Notes under the pieces: model-generated | What the model saw: the letters and a program-made list of their open reading frames with translations, nothing else | What the model was told of the DNA's origin: nothing | Database searches by the model: none | NCBI RefSeq assembly: GCF_000758625.1 | Contig: NZ_CP009283.1 | Location: 1,003,501 to 1,067,500 of the forward strand | DNA length: 64,000 nt | Source: Paenibacillus sp. FSL R7-0273 | GTDB taxonomy: Bacteria; Bacillota; Bacilli; Paenibacillales; Paenibacillaceae | Direction of reading: 5' to 3' | In this document: positions 16,536 through 25,091 of the stretch, piece by piece | Position numbering within the stretch: the first letter of the stretch is position 1 | Layout: each line of letters starts with the position of its first letter | Made by a program: the position numbers and the translations under genes

Positions 16536-16706
16536 ATGAGCGAATTTTACTGCATTTCCTGCCGTAGTCTCCATAAGGTTGATGTGCGTAATAATCATAC
16601 TGTCCGTGTGCTTTCCACCGGTTATCATATCGTCGGGGAGCAGCGGTACCAGATTTGTATTTGTAATATTAAACAGCCGCAGCACGGGCCGGCAGTATCC
16701 GGATAA
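16536..16706 (+). CDS. Small cysteine-containing protein, 56 aa
   Basis: Short frame starting MSEFYCISCRSLHKV with a CxxC pair at residues 6 and 9 and a CxC pair (CIC) near residue 42, as in small zinc ribbons. GGAGAT lies 7 bp before the ATG and a near-consensus promoter lies upstream, which raises confidence above that of a random short frame. No family is recognised. A 46-nt perfect hairpin follows 40 bp after the stop codon. Confidence 0.55.
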   Translation: MSEFYCISCRSLHKVDVRNNHTVRVLSTGYHIVGEQRYQICICNIKQPQHGPAVSG

Positions 16707-16745
16707 GTATTACCTTATCCGTATATGCCAGCAGCCGATATTGCC

Positions 16746-16791
16746 GCATGCCAAACAGCCTGTCCGCCGCCGGACAGGCTGTTTGGCATGC
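16746..16791. repeat. Perfect 21-bp stem, 4-nt loop hairpin
   Basis: A 21-base arm starting GCATGCCAAACAGCC pairs without mismatch with its complement at 16771-16791, leaving loop CCGC. Outer GCCGC/GCGGC bases extend it with a bulge. No U-run follows, so it is not a classic terminator. A second hairpin of identical dimensions lies at 19398-19443. Confidence 0.9.
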
Positions 16792-16923
16792 TTGCGGCAG
16801 GCAAATAAAGATCGGCTGTACTAGTTTTAGATGTGACGAATAAAAATATAATAAATTCCTCAAAAAAATTAGGTCGCAATGTTATTTATTTGAAAAGAAA
16901 ACGTTGTCAATAAACATAGAAAC

Positions 16924-16952
16924 TTGTTATTGTGATTTTTCTCATGTATGAT
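16924..16952 (+). promoter_or_regulatory. Candidate promoter of the kinase/regulator pair
   Basis: TTGTTA (16924-16929) and TATGAT (16947-16952) with a 17-bp spacer, about 65 bp before the kinase ATG. Confidence 0.45.
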
Positions 16953-17015
16953 GCTTTTAAACAAGGCTTTGATAAGCTCGCATTTTCCAAAAAAGGTGGA
17001 GAATAGGGTGGTGGG

Positions 17016-18662
17016 ATGAAAATCAAAACAACCGCGGAAGACAAAATGATTGCTTTTTACAGATACTTTTCTTTGTCCCTCACATCTCTGATGTACCTCC
17101 TGGACCATACGGGGCCTTCCGTCATTTATAAATCCCTATTAATCGTCTCGCTTTTCTTAATTGCACAAGCATTCGTAATTACTTACCGGAGGCTCCGGAC
17201 CAGACCGCGGGTTCTGATGCTCGCAGTCAGCATAGAGATGGCTGGCGTTATTGCACTGACCTTACTGACAGGCGGTTTTGACAGTGTATTCAAGCTTTAC
17301 GTGCTTAACCCTGTTCTTATCGCGGCAGGATCGTTATCCATGTATTTCGGGTGGGGACTGCTGCTGAGCTATATTGTTATTGTAACCGGCTTTTGCTATA
17401 TATTTGTTAATTCTGCGGGCAAATCGGTAACGGATGCAGTATTGCAGAACGGTAACCTGTTTCTAGCCCTGGTTCTTGCGGTTATAGTAATGCAGATGGT
17501 TAACAGGATCAAGCGGCAGCGGGAAGAAGCGAACGCGCGGACCAACGAAACCATGGAGCATATTAAATCGCTCTATCACATCGTCGAAACCTCCAGCCAG
17601 CATGACTTCATGAACATTGGCCAGGTCATTACCGATTACGTGGTGAAGCTGACCAAGCTGGATAAGGCCTTATTCTGGTTTGCCAAAAAAAGCGGTGAGC
17701 CTGCCCCGCAGAGCCGGCAGACCGGATGGCAGCATGAAGAGGAACGTTTTTTGTTCACAGAGCTGGAAAAGCATGAGCACGAATGGAGGCTGCAGCGTGA
17801 GCCGGTGTTCAAGAGTATGCCTGGCCTTGGCGACTTTTTGCTGATGCCGGTAAGAATGAGCACCCGATTTGTCGGTATGATCGGCGTGAAGCTGGAATCC
17901 TCGGAGGGACTTGAGGGACGCAGGTGGTACATTCAGCAGCTGATGTTTCTGTCAGAGCTGAGTGCGATTATTCTGGAGCGGCATGAGCTGGGTGTCATCG
18001 AGAACCGTCTGATCATCACGAATGAGCAGAACCGGATCGCCGATGAAATGCATGACAGCGTATCGCAGAGCCTGTTCGGCATTGTGTACGCAACCCATTC
18101 GCTGAAGCAGACCTGGCGTAAAATGTCCGACTCCGAGCTTGAGGAGCAGATTGACCTGATTCATGACTCGGCAACGCGGGTTGCCAAGGAGCTGCGGATA
18201 ACGATTTACAGCCTCAGCTCCAAGAAGAGCGGCGGACCAACCTGGCTGGGGATGGTCAGATCACATCTCAAGAGCCTGTCGAGGCTCAATGATGTGGAGA
18301 TTGAACTGAAAATAACGGGGGATGATTTCAGCCTCCCTTATCCTTACCACAAGGCACTCTTCCGGATTATATCCGAAGCGACAGGCAACGCCATACGTCA
18401 TGGTGCGGCCAGCCGGGTGGATGTTGAGCTGTCACTGAAGCCTAAATGGATCAGACTGTCTATTACAGACGACGGAATCGGTTTCGATACGGATCTGCTG
18501 TGGACTACGTCTGAAGATACCACCGGCGGGCTTGGCATGAAGAATATGCAATATCTGACTCAGTCGCTGGGCGGAGAGTTCCATATCTCCAGCAGCGAGA
18601 ATGCAGGCACCAAAATTTCAATTTCGATACCTGTCGGCGTGGCTGAATTAAAGAATGCATAA
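17016..18662 (+). CDS. NarL/LiaS-type sensor histidine kinase (HisKA_3)
   Basis: 548 residues. About six hydrophobic segments lie in residues 15-165, followed by a cytosolic GAF-like sensory region (about 190-325). The HisKA_3 dimerisation helix carries DEMHDSVSQSLFG with phospho-acceptor His346, and a short HATPase has ATGNAIRHG (N-box), DDGIGF and GGLGM. It should phosphorylate the LuxR-type regulator encoded 23 bp downstream. The stimulus is unknown. The pair is immediately upstream of the EPS operon, which it may control. Confidence 0.9.
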   Translation: MKIKTTAEDKMIAFYRYFSLSLTSLMYLLDHTGPSVIYKSLLIVSLFLIAQAFVITYRRLRTRPRVLMLAVSIEMAGVIALTLLTGGFDSVFKLYVLNPVLIAAGSLSMYFGWGLLLSYIVIVTGFCYIFVNSAGKSVTDAVLQNGNLFLALVLAVIVMQMVNRIKRQREEANARTNETMEHIKSLYHIVETSSQHDFMNIGQVITDYVVKLTKLDKALFWFAKKSGEPAPQSRQTGWQHEEERFLFTELEKHEHEWRLQREPVFKSMPGLGDFLLMPVRMSTRFVGMIGVKLESSEGLEGRRWYIQQLMFLSELSAIILERHELGVIENRLIITNEQNRIADEMHDSVSQSLFGIVYATHSLKQTWRKMSDSELEEQIDLIHDSATRVAKELRITIYSLSSKKSGGPTWLGMVRSHLKSLSRLNDVEIELKITGDDFSLPYPYHKALFRIISEATGNAIRHGAASRVDVELSLKPKWIRLSITDDGIGFDTDLLWTTSEDTTGGLGMKNMQYLTQSLGGEFHISSSENAGTKISISIPVGVAELKNA

Positions 18663-18685
18663 ACTTTAGGCAGGAGGTCATTCAA

Positions 18686-19321
18686 GTGAATATCGTCATT
18701 GTTGATGATCACCCGTTGGTGAGAAGAGGATTGGCAGCGGTCATCTCCATGCAGCCTAATCTGCACTTTGCAGGCGAAGCAACGAATGGCCAGGAGGCTC
18801 TTCTGGTTATCGAAGAGACACAGCCTGATCTTGTGCTGATTGATTTGCGGCTGGCGGACGAGTCGGGCCTTGATGTCATCAAGAGTGCACGGGCGCGCGG
18901 ACTTACCAGCAAGTTCATCCTGCTCACCTCCTCGGCCAGCCGGGAAGACTTCCTCAAAGCGGAAGAGGTACTGGTTGACGGATATGTGCTGAAGGAAGCC
19001 TTGCCGGAGGAGCTGCTGTTTGCGATCCAGCTGGTCTACAAGGGCCGCAAGTATTATGATCCCGGCCTGATGGAAGATAAGATGCGGATGAGCGGCAGCA
19101 GTCCTACCGATGAATTGACACCCAAGGAAAAGGAAGTGCTGATTGAACTCGGCCAGGGTGCGTGCAATAAGGACATTGCTTCGCGCCTGTTCATCAGTGA
19201 ATTCACTGTTAAGAAGCATGTAAGCCAGATTCTTGCGAAGCTGCAGGTTGCAGACCGGACACAGGCGGCGCTGTATGCTAATGCAGTTGGACTGACTAAG
19301 TACGAAATGTCCTATGATTAA
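18686..19321 (+). CDS. NarL/LuxR-type response regulator
   Basis: 211 residues, GTG start with AGGAGGT upstream. The receiver domain (1-120) has the acidic pair Asp7-Asp8, phospho-acceptor Asp53 in LVLIDLRL, and conserved Lys103 in GYVLKEA. The LuxR-type helix-turn-helix (about 139-200) contains LTPKEKEVL and FTVKKHVSQILAKL. It is cotranscribed with the preceding kinase. A terminator follows, then the EPS operon leader. Confidence 0.93.
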   Translation: MNIVIVDDHPLVRRGLAAVISMQPNLHFAGEATNGQEALLVIEETQPDLVLIDLRLADESGLDVIKSARARGLTSKFILLTSSASREDFLKAEEVLVDGYVLKEALPEELLFAIQLVYKGRKYYDPGLMEDKMRMSGSSPTDELTPKEKEVLIELGQGACNKDIASRLFISEFTVKKHVSQILAKLQVADRTQAALYANAVGLTKYEMSYD

Positions 19322-19349
19322 CAGCACTTTATAACTTTTATAGCAGCAG

Positions 19350-19378
19350 AACACGGACAGGATTGTCCGTGTTTTTTT
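19350..19378 (+). terminator. Intrinsic terminator of the two-component operon
   Basis: AACACGGACA pairs with TGTCCGTGTT across loop GGAT, followed by a run of T. Confidence 0.88.
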
Positions 19379-19397
19379 GTGTAACAGTAAGAATATT

Positions 19398-19443
19398 ACA
19401 GAAACAGCCCGGGTCTTTTCGTAAAGACCCGGGCTGTTTCTGT
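19398..19443. repeat. Perfect 21-bp stem, 4-nt loop hairpin
   Basis: A 21-base arm starting ACAGAAACAGCCCGGG pairs perfectly with 19423-19443 around loop TCGT. There is no U-run after it. It shares exact dimensions and the core AAACAGCC/GGCTGTTT with the hairpin at 16746-16791. Confidence 0.9.
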
Positions 19444-19739
19444 GCACTCTTTTTCAATAAATCTAACGTGCGATGTAGGTAATCTTCTTCTATATAAGGG
19501 GAGGTTTATGGCTGCCGTCGGCTTAGCTTCCATCCTTTCGGAGGCTTTTCAGCCGGATATGGTACTAAAGTATACCATTCTGCCCTGCATATGCACCAAT
19601 TTCAATCCCTCGAAAGTGAACATTAAAGTGATGGGAGGAGCCATGTGGCAACCCGTACAGATTGATAGAATAAAACACAAGATATCTGAAACTTTCATGA
19701 ATGCTTTCAGAACGTAATGAATGCGGAAGGAGGGTTACT
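19444..19739. other. Leader region upstream of the EPS operon
   Basis: About 300 bp before the first EPS gene. It includes a TATATA box at 19491 followed by AAGGGGAGG and an ATG at 19508 that opens a 69-codon frame ending at 19717. The ribosome site is rather close to that ATG and the product (MAAVGLASILSEAFQPDM...) resembles nothing I know, so I leave it as a possible leader peptide or untranslated leader. Confidence 0.4.
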
Positions 19740-20480
19740 GTGGAAAAGACGATTTTAGATTACATTAACCTGATTAAGAAGAGGCTCTGGCTGATCACGA
19801 TTTTTGTATTAATCTCCTGTGCCACCACCTTCTATGTCAGCAAGAACTTCGTTACACCCGTCTACTCCGCCTCCGGACAGCTGCTGGTCAACAATACCGC
19901 AAATGTACCCGAGAGCAACAATCTCAACAACCTGAACTTCAGCCTGAACCTCATCGAGAGCTACAAGGAAATTATGAAGTCCCCCGCAATTCTCAGCAGT
20001 GTTGTGGCTGATCATCCTGAGTTTGGCCTCACGGAAGAACAGCTTGCCGCAAAGCTGCAGGTAAGATCCTCTGAGAAAAGCTCGGTCATCAATCTGAGTG
20101 TGCAGGACGAAAGCTACAGCACGGCGGCGAACATTGTAAACGCGGTTTCGCAAAGCTTCATCCGCAGCCTGCCGTCACTGATGATGCTGGACAATGTTAC
20201 TTTCCTGACTCCCGCTGATCCGGCCGATGTTCCGGCACCGACCAACGGCGGTGTAGCCATGAATCTGATCATCAGCTTTGTCGTTTCACTTATGGCTGCT
20301 ATCGGAATCATCCTGCTGCTGGAAACGCTGAATGGAACCCTTCGCACGGAGAAGGAAGCAGAGTTTGACGTTGGACTGCCGGTCATTGCCAGCATTCCGG
20401 TCATCCGCAAGCGTGACTTGGGCAAAGCAGGTAATGCCGATGCAAGAGTAGGGGAGGGTGCTTATGTTACGGCTGAATAA
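19740..20480 (+). CDS. Polysaccharide co-polymerase / tyrosine-kinase modulator (Wzz, YveK/EpsA-like)
   Basis: 246 residues. A short cytosolic start (TILDYINLIKKRLWLI) leads into membrane segment 1 (about 15-35). An extracytoplasmic helical region follows, then segment 2 (about 180-205) with the Pro-rich NVTFLTPADPADVPAPT stretch before it, the Wzz-fold layout. It regulates EPS chain length and activates the partner kinase through its C-terminal tail. The start is GTG 19740, 5 bp after GGAAGGAGGG; the longer frame lacks such a site. It overlaps the kinase gene by 17 bp and is the first gene of the EPS operon. Confidence 0.9.
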   Translation: MEKTILDYINLIKKRLWLITIFVLISCATTFYVSKNFVTPVYSASGQLLVNNTANVPESNNLNNLNFSLNLIESYKEIMKSPAILSSVVADHPEFGLTEEQLAAKLQVRSSEKSSVINLSVQDESYSTAANIVNAVSQSFIRSLPSLMMLDNVTFLTPADPADVPAPTNGGVAMNLIISFVVSLMAAIGIILLLETLNGTLRTEKEAEFDVGLPVIASIPVIRKRDLGKAGNADARVGEGAYVTAE

Positions 20481-21105
20481 AAGCTTGATTGCAGACTTGA
20501 ACCCGTCCTCACATATCTCCGAATCCTTCCGCTCGCTGCGCACCTATATCCGTCAGCTCGGGCTGACAGGAGGGGACAGCGGCAAGGTGCTTCTCTTCAC
20601 CTCTGCCGAAGGCGGAGAGGGGAAGACGACGGTTCTGTCCAATCTGGCCGTATCCTTTGTTCAGGACGGCAAGAAGGTAGCCGTTATAGACTGCAATATG
20701 CGGCGTCCGGGACTGCATGCGGTGTTTGAGGTAGAGGGCAGTGAAGGACTTGCCGCTTACCTCAGCGGTCAGGAGGAAGCCAAGGATATTGCCGTATACG
20801 GTAATCTGGCTAATCTGGCTGTCATTCCGGCAGGCAAGACACGCATCAGCCCGCCGGATCTGCTGGGTAATCCCAAAATGACCGCTCTGCTGGAGGAGCT
20901 GAAAAGCAGCTTTGATCTGATCCTGCTAGACACGCCTCCGGCAGTTGAATACAGTGATGCCCGTATCCTTGCCCCGCATACTGATGGAGTAATCCTGGTG
21001 GCCAGGCACGGCAAAACCAAACGCGAAGCGGTCCGCAAGCTGAAGACGCTGCTCGAGCAGAGCGGGTCCAATATTCTTGGCATTGCCATGAACCAGGCCA
21101 GGTAG
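20464..21105 (+). CDS. BY-kinase-type ATPase for exopolysaccharide synthesis (CpsD/EpsB-like), no Tyr tail
   Basis: 213 residues with the bacterial tyrosine kinase signature: Walker A EGGEGKTT, Walker A' VAVIDCNMRRPG and Walker B LILLDTPP. In this family the protein autophosphorylates a C-terminal tyrosine cluster and cycles with the membrane modulator. Here the protein ends at IAMNQAR with no tyrosine-rich tail, so it may act as an ATPase without the usual tail switch or phosphorylate only other proteins. ATG 20464 is chosen because GGGAGG lies 6 bp before it. Confidence 0.88.
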   Translation: MLRLNKSLIADLNPSSHISESFRSLRTYIRQLGLTGGDSGKVLLFTSAEGGEGKTTVLSNLAVSFVQDGKKVAVIDCNMRRPGLHAVFEVEGSEGLAAYLSGQEEAKDIAVYGNLANLAVIPAGKTRISPPDLLGNPKMTALLEELKSSFDLILLDTPPAVEYSDARILAPHTDGVILVARHGKTKREAVRKLKTLLEQSGSNILGIAMNQAR

Positions 21106-21154
21106 AGTCCCTTAAGTCTCAAATCCCACACATAACGATCAGGAGGTAAGTGCG

Positions 21155-22045
21155 ATGAAAAAGGTAAAGAAGGTAATTATCCCTGCAGCTGGGCTAGGAA
21201 CGCGCTTCCTTCCTGCCACAAAGGCTATGCCTAAGGAAATGCTTCCAATCATCAACAAGCCGACCATCCAATATATCGTGGAGGAAGCCATTGCTTCCGG
21301 TATAGAGGACATTATTATCGTTACCGGTAAAGGCAAGCGGGCGATTGAAGATCACTTTGACAATGCTTTCGAGCTGGAATCCAGACTGCTGGAGGATGGC
21401 AAGCTGGAGCTGCTCAAAGAGGTTCAGCGTTCCTCTAAAGTAGAAATCCACTACATCCGCCAAAAGGAAGCAATGGGCCTGGGGCATGCCGTATGGTGCG
21501 CACGCCGCTTTATCGGAGACGAGCCCTTCGGCGTTATGCTTGGCGATGACATCGTAACCGGCAAAACCCCTTGCCTCAAGCAGCTGATCGACCAGTACGA
21601 GGAAACACAGAACTCGGTTATCGGAGTACAGGAGATCGCGGATGAGTTCACCAACCGTTACGGGATTATCGAACCTGACCTCCAGGACGGACGGCTCTAC
21701 CGGGTTAACAACTTTGTGGAGAAGCCGCCGCTGGGTACAGCCCCATCCAATCTGGCAATCATGGGACGTTACGTGTTTACTCCAAAAATTTTCAAGTACC
21801 TCGATCTGCAGGAAAAAGGTGCCGGCGGTGAAATCCAGCTTACGGACGCCATCCAGAAGCTGAATCAGAGCGAACGGGTTTACGCTTATAACTTTGACGG
21901 AACCAGATACGATGTCGGCGAACGGCTTGGCTACATCCTCACTACACTGGAATTTGCCCTCCAGAGTGATGATCTCCGTTACCCGGTAATGGATGCAATG
22001 GCGGAATGGCTCAGCAAAGCCGGACAAACCACACTCAGCAGCTAA
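21155..22045 (+). CDS. galU: UTP--glucose-1-phosphate uridylyltransferase
   Basis: Makes UDP-glucose, the donor for glucosylation and the substrate of the UDP-glucose dehydrogenase encoded later in the cluster. 296 residues with the nucleotidyltransferase signature [20 protein letters not shown] near the N terminus, GLGHAVWCA, and GEIQLTDAI in the sugar-binding half. AGGAGGT precedes the ATG. It is the third gene of the EPS operon. Confidence 0.95.
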   Translation: MKKVKKVIIPAAGLGTRFLPATKAMPKEMLPIINKPTIQYIVEEAIASGIEDIIIVTGKGKRAIEDHFDNAFELESRLLEDGKLELLKEVQRSSKVEIHYIRQKEAMGLGHAVWCARRFIGDEPFGVMLGDDIVTGKTPCLKQLIDQYEETQNSVIGVQEIADEFTNRYGIIEPDLQDGRLYRVNNFVEKPPLGTAPSNLAIMGRYVFTPKIFKYLDLQEKGAGGEIQLTDAIQKLNQSERVYAYNFDGTRYDVGERLGYILTTLEFALQSDDLRYPVMDAMAEWLSKAGQTTLSS

Positions 22046-22081
22046 AAATATTTTTAAACTTTTAGGAGGAATGAGGAGAAA

Positions 22082-22774
22082 ATGAGCATGCAAAAACTGC
22101 CGGAAGACTACGAGGCCGTCCTGCCGAAACTTTACATGCTGCATGCCAAAGAAGGAAGCAAAGGGATGGATTCCTATCTGGTAATGAAGCGGATCATTGA
22201 TATTCTTTTCTCCGCCCTTGGCCTTCTCGTACTGCTGCCGCTATTCGCCCTTGTGGCCATCCTGATCAAGCTGGAGGATCCCAAAGGCAAAGTGTTTTTC
22301 CGGCAGAACAGAGTGGGCAAGGACGAGGTGCAGTTTCCGATGTATAAATTCCGATCCATGGTTTCTAACGCCGAGGAGCTGAAGGCCAATCTGATGGCTT
22401 ATAACGAAGTGAGCGGGGCAATGTTCAAGATCAAGAATGACCCCCGGATCACCCGGATCGGAAAATTCATCCGTAAGACGAGCATCGATGAACTGCCTCA
22501 GCTCTGGAACGTGCTGATGGGCCACATGAGTCTGGTCGGCCCCCGTCCTCCGCTCGTTGAAGAGGTGGCGCAGTATACGGATTACGACAAGCAGCGGCTG
22601 CTCGTTACACCGGGCTGCACCGGATACTGGCAGGTAAATGCCAGAAACAGTGTCGGCTTTGACGAAATGGTGCAGCTGGATCTGACTTATATCCATATCC
22701 GGAGCACGATGCTGGATCTGAAGATTATTTTCAAAACCGGCCTGATGCTGCTCGGTTCCAAGGACGCTTATTAA
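22082..22774 (+). CDS. Initiating sugar transferase (undecaprenyl-phosphate sugar-1-phosphotransferase)
   Basis: Starts EPS repeat-unit assembly by moving a sugar-1-phosphate onto undecaprenyl phosphate. The 230-residue protein is the short, catalytic-domain form. It has one hydrophobic helix (about 35-57), then the conserved KFRSM, KTSIDELPQLWNVL and MSLVGPRPPL motifs with the catalytic Asp-Glu pair, and a TPGCTGYWQVNARN segment. A strong TTAGGAGGA site lies upstream. The sugar is probably glucose or galactose, inferred from nearby GalU. Confidence 0.92.
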   Translation: MSMQKLPEDYEAVLPKLYMLHAKEGSKGMDSYLVMKRIIDILFSALGLLVLLPLFALVAILIKLEDPKGKVFFRQNRVGKDEVQFPMYKFRSMVSNAEELKANLMAYNEVSGAMFKIKNDPRITRIGKFIRKTSIDELPQLWNVLMGHMSLVGPRPPLVEEVAQYTDYDKQRLLVTPGCTGYWQVNARNSVGFDEMVQLDLTYIHIRSTMLDLKIIFKTGLMLLGSKDAY

Positions 22775-22799
22775 AAATATGGGAATTGGGTGATTGCCG

Positions 22800-23735
22800 A
22801 TGACTGAGTACGGAGACATCCCACAGGTTTCCATTATTATCTGCACCTACAACAGGTCAGCGCTGCTGGTCAAAACCCTTCAGTCGCTGACCGGACTTGA
22901 GAATCTGCATCGGGCCGAGATCATCGTGGTGGATAACAATTCCCCGGATAATACGGCAGCAGAGATCAAGGGCTTCATTGGAGCACATGGTGCAGAGATG
23001 GATATCCGTTATCTTCTGGAGCCGGTACAGGGATTGTCGGCGGCCCGGAACACAGGAATTCTGGCTTCCAAATCGCAGATCATTGCCTTTCTGGACGATG
23101 ATGCGATACCTTGCCGGAATTGGATTACAACCATAATCAGCACCTTTGAGGAAAGGCCGGAAGTGATGGCCATGGGCGGAAAGGTTGCCCCGATCTTCGA
23201 AAGCAAGCGTCCGGACTGGCTGATCAAGCCGTTCGAGCTGCCTTACACTATCGTTGATCTGGGCAACAAAGTCAGGGAATATCCGAAACGGCTGCATCCG
23301 TGCGGAGCCAACATGGCGATGCGCAAGCCGGCCTTCGATATCAGCCTGTTCCCGCTGGATCTGGGAAGAAAGGGCGATTCGCTTATCTCCGGTGAAGAAA
23401 CCTGGCTCTTCGGACAGCTGCAGCGGCAGGGACACACTATCCTGTATCATCCGCAGATGGCCGTAGACCATTTCGTGGCTGCAGGTCGCCTGACCGAGGA
23501 CTGGATTATGAAAAGGTATTACAGCCAGGGCATCTCAAATGCCATGAAAAGCGAAGGACTTAAGGGAAATCTGCTGCTGCTGGGCAAGACGGCTGCCAAA
23601 ATCGTGTATGTGATGGCGGACTCCATCTTCTCCAGAAGCCGGGGCAGAAAGCTGCTGAACAGATGCCGCCTGGAGAGCATTCGCGGAACGCTACACATGT
23701 TTTGGAACCGGAAGAGGGAATCTGCAGCGGGGTGA
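22800..23735 (+). CDS. Glycosyltransferase family 2
   Basis: GT-A fold inverting transferase, 311 residues. The opening VSIIICTYNRSALLVKTL, VVDNNSPDNT, GLSAARNTGI and the metal-binding AFLDDDAIP (DxD-like) are classic GT2 features. A C-terminal amphipathic region (about 250-300) may associate with the membrane. It adds a sugar to the lipid-linked EPS repeat; donor unknown. ATG 22800 is preferred to TTG 22794, although the ribosome site is weak. Confidence 0.88.
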   Translation: MTEYGDIPQVSIIICTYNRSALLVKTLQSLTGLENLHRAEIIVVDNNSPDNTAAEIKGFIGAHGAEMDIRYLLEPVQGLSAARNTGILASKSQIIAFLDDDAIPCRNWITTIISTFEERPEVMAMGGKVAPIFESKRPDWLIKPFELPYTIVDLGNKVREYPKRLHPCGANMAMRKPAFDISLFPLDLGRKGDSLISGEETWLFGQLQRQGHTILYHPQMAVDHFVAAGRLTEDWIMKRYYSQGISNAMKSEGLKGNLLLLGKTAAKIVYVMADSIFSRSRGRKLLNRCRLESIRGTLHMFWNRKRESAAG

Positions 23736-23744
23736 GGGAAGACA

Positions 23745-25091
23745 ATGACTAATTTTGAGTGGGGCACTAAATTAAACGCTTTGCCATACGGAATGCTCTA
23801 CCTCGTGTCCGCGCTTCTTCTGGGGACCGCGGTCATTTACCAGCCGGTATTTGCGGTAGCGGCCGTACTCTTGATTATTTTACTGACTGTCTCCATCTCA
23901 CGTCCCGACGTCATTAGTTACTTCGTGCTTTTGACAACGGCGGTCTCGATCAACTTTTTGTTCAGCGGCGGCATGTTCGGTATCGAAATCCTCTCGCTCT
24001 ACAAGCTGATGATCCTGATGCTGCTGGTACCCTGCATTCTGGTGAACGGGCTGCGGCTCAAGCTGAGTCCTCCCCTGTGGGCCATGCTCACACTGCTGAT
24101 CATCACCTTCGGCTTCTCAGTCTGGCTGCCGGAGATGAGCTCATCCATTGCGGTAAAAGCCTTTATCGGATTGTCGCTGCCCTTCGTGTTTCTTCTCATC
24201 AACTGGAAGAAGGAGGTGGCCGACAAGCAGATCCGCATTCTGGCGCTGCTGCCTGTAATCAGTGTCGGGTTAGGGATTCTGCTGCAGGCTGCGGGCATGC
24301 ACTCCCTGCTGGCAGTCGAATTCACGGGTGCTGTACGGCTGCAGGGAGCGAACATTGCACCGCATCTGGCGATGCTGGCCTTCATGGGCGTGGCGGTCTG
24401 CTTTATCGAGATCAAGCGCAGCCCGCAGCATATCCGCTTTTTCTACACCGTACTGGCCTTGAATTTCCTGATCCTGGTTGGAACAGGAACGAGAGGGCCG
24501 ATGCTGGCACTCGTGCCTATGGTTCTCTATTATTTCTACGATATCTCGCGCCAGTACTTAAAAGGCAAGTCACAGTACCTGGTCCCGCTGCTGGGCGGGG
24601 GGGCTGTACTCTCAGGGGCAGTGTATCTGCAGCTTGACAACCTCAGAAAACGTTCCTTTGAGCGGGCCACCGACACGGGTATTGACCTGTCGGGCCGGAC
24701 AGAGGCCTGGGAGTTTTTCCTGAACAAGGCAGCCGGCTCACCCTGGGCGGGCCGTGGACTTGGATCAGCCACCGTAGCCAACGACGGTACACTCTATTAC
24801 GGATTTGTAGTTCCGCATAATGAGTACATCCGGTTTTACTACGATGGAGGGTACATTGGTGCCATCCTGCTGCTGCTTTCCTTATTGGCTGTGTTTCTTG
24901 TAGTTTATCGAGCTTTGGCTCCGCCGGTCAGACCTTATTATGCTCTATTGATTGCAGCGTTTCTCATTTATTCATTTTCAGACAACACGCTGTCGACGGT
25001 CCAATTCATTATTCCGTTCTGCTGGTATCTGAACTGCCTGTATCGATCTTCACAGCCAACCGATTCCCCACAAAAAGAAGTGATACGATGA
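23745..25091 (+). CDS. Wzy/O-antigen-ligase-family membrane protein (putative EPS polymerase 1)
   Basis: 448 residues with about 11-12 hydrophobic segments and a large outside loop carrying GRTEAWEFFLNKA, GRGLGSA and VPHNEYIRFYYDGG, the Wzy_C pattern (Arg and His in the loop). The likely role is polymerising undecaprenyl-linked repeat units on the outer face. Its end overlaps the next gene by 4 bp (ATGA), indicating translational coupling. A second protein of this type is encoded at 25891, so one may be a polymerase and the other a ligase or a polymerase of different linkage. Confidence 0.85.
   Translation: MTNFEWGTKLNALPYGMLYLVSALLLGTAVIYQPVFAVAAVLLIILLTVSISRPDVISYFVLLTTAVSINFLFSGGMFGIEILSLYKLMILMLLVPCILVNGLRLKLSPPLWAMLTLLIITFGFSVWLPEMSSSIAVKAFIGLSLPFVFLLINWKKEVADKQIRILALLPVISVGLGILLQAAGMHSLLAVEFTGAVRLQGANIAPHLAMLAFMGVAVCFIEIKRSPQHIRFFYTVLALNFLILVGTGTRGPMLALVPMVLYYFYDISRQYLKGKSQYLVPLLGGGAVLSGAVYLQLDNLRKRSFERATDTGIDLSGRTEAWEFFLNKAAGSPWAGRGLGSATVANDGTLYYGFVVPHNEYIRFYYDGGYIGAILLLLSLLAVFLVVYRALAPPVRPYYALLIAAFLIYSFSDNTLSTVQFIIPFCWYLNCLYRSSQPTDSPQKEVIR

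Larger units (their letters stand above)
16707..17015. other. Intergenic region before the NarL-type kinase
   Basis: Holds the long hairpin at 16746-16791 and a candidate promoter at 16924-16952, in otherwise AT-rich sequence. No gene seen. Confidence 0.6.

Noticed and set aside
19508..19717. 69-codon frame before the EPS operon as a firm gene
   Set aside because: The ribosome site is very close to the ATG and the product has no recognisable features; kept only as a possible leader.
21194..22144. 316-codon minus-strand frame
   Set aside because: Antisense shadow of galU, with no ribosome site or family motif.
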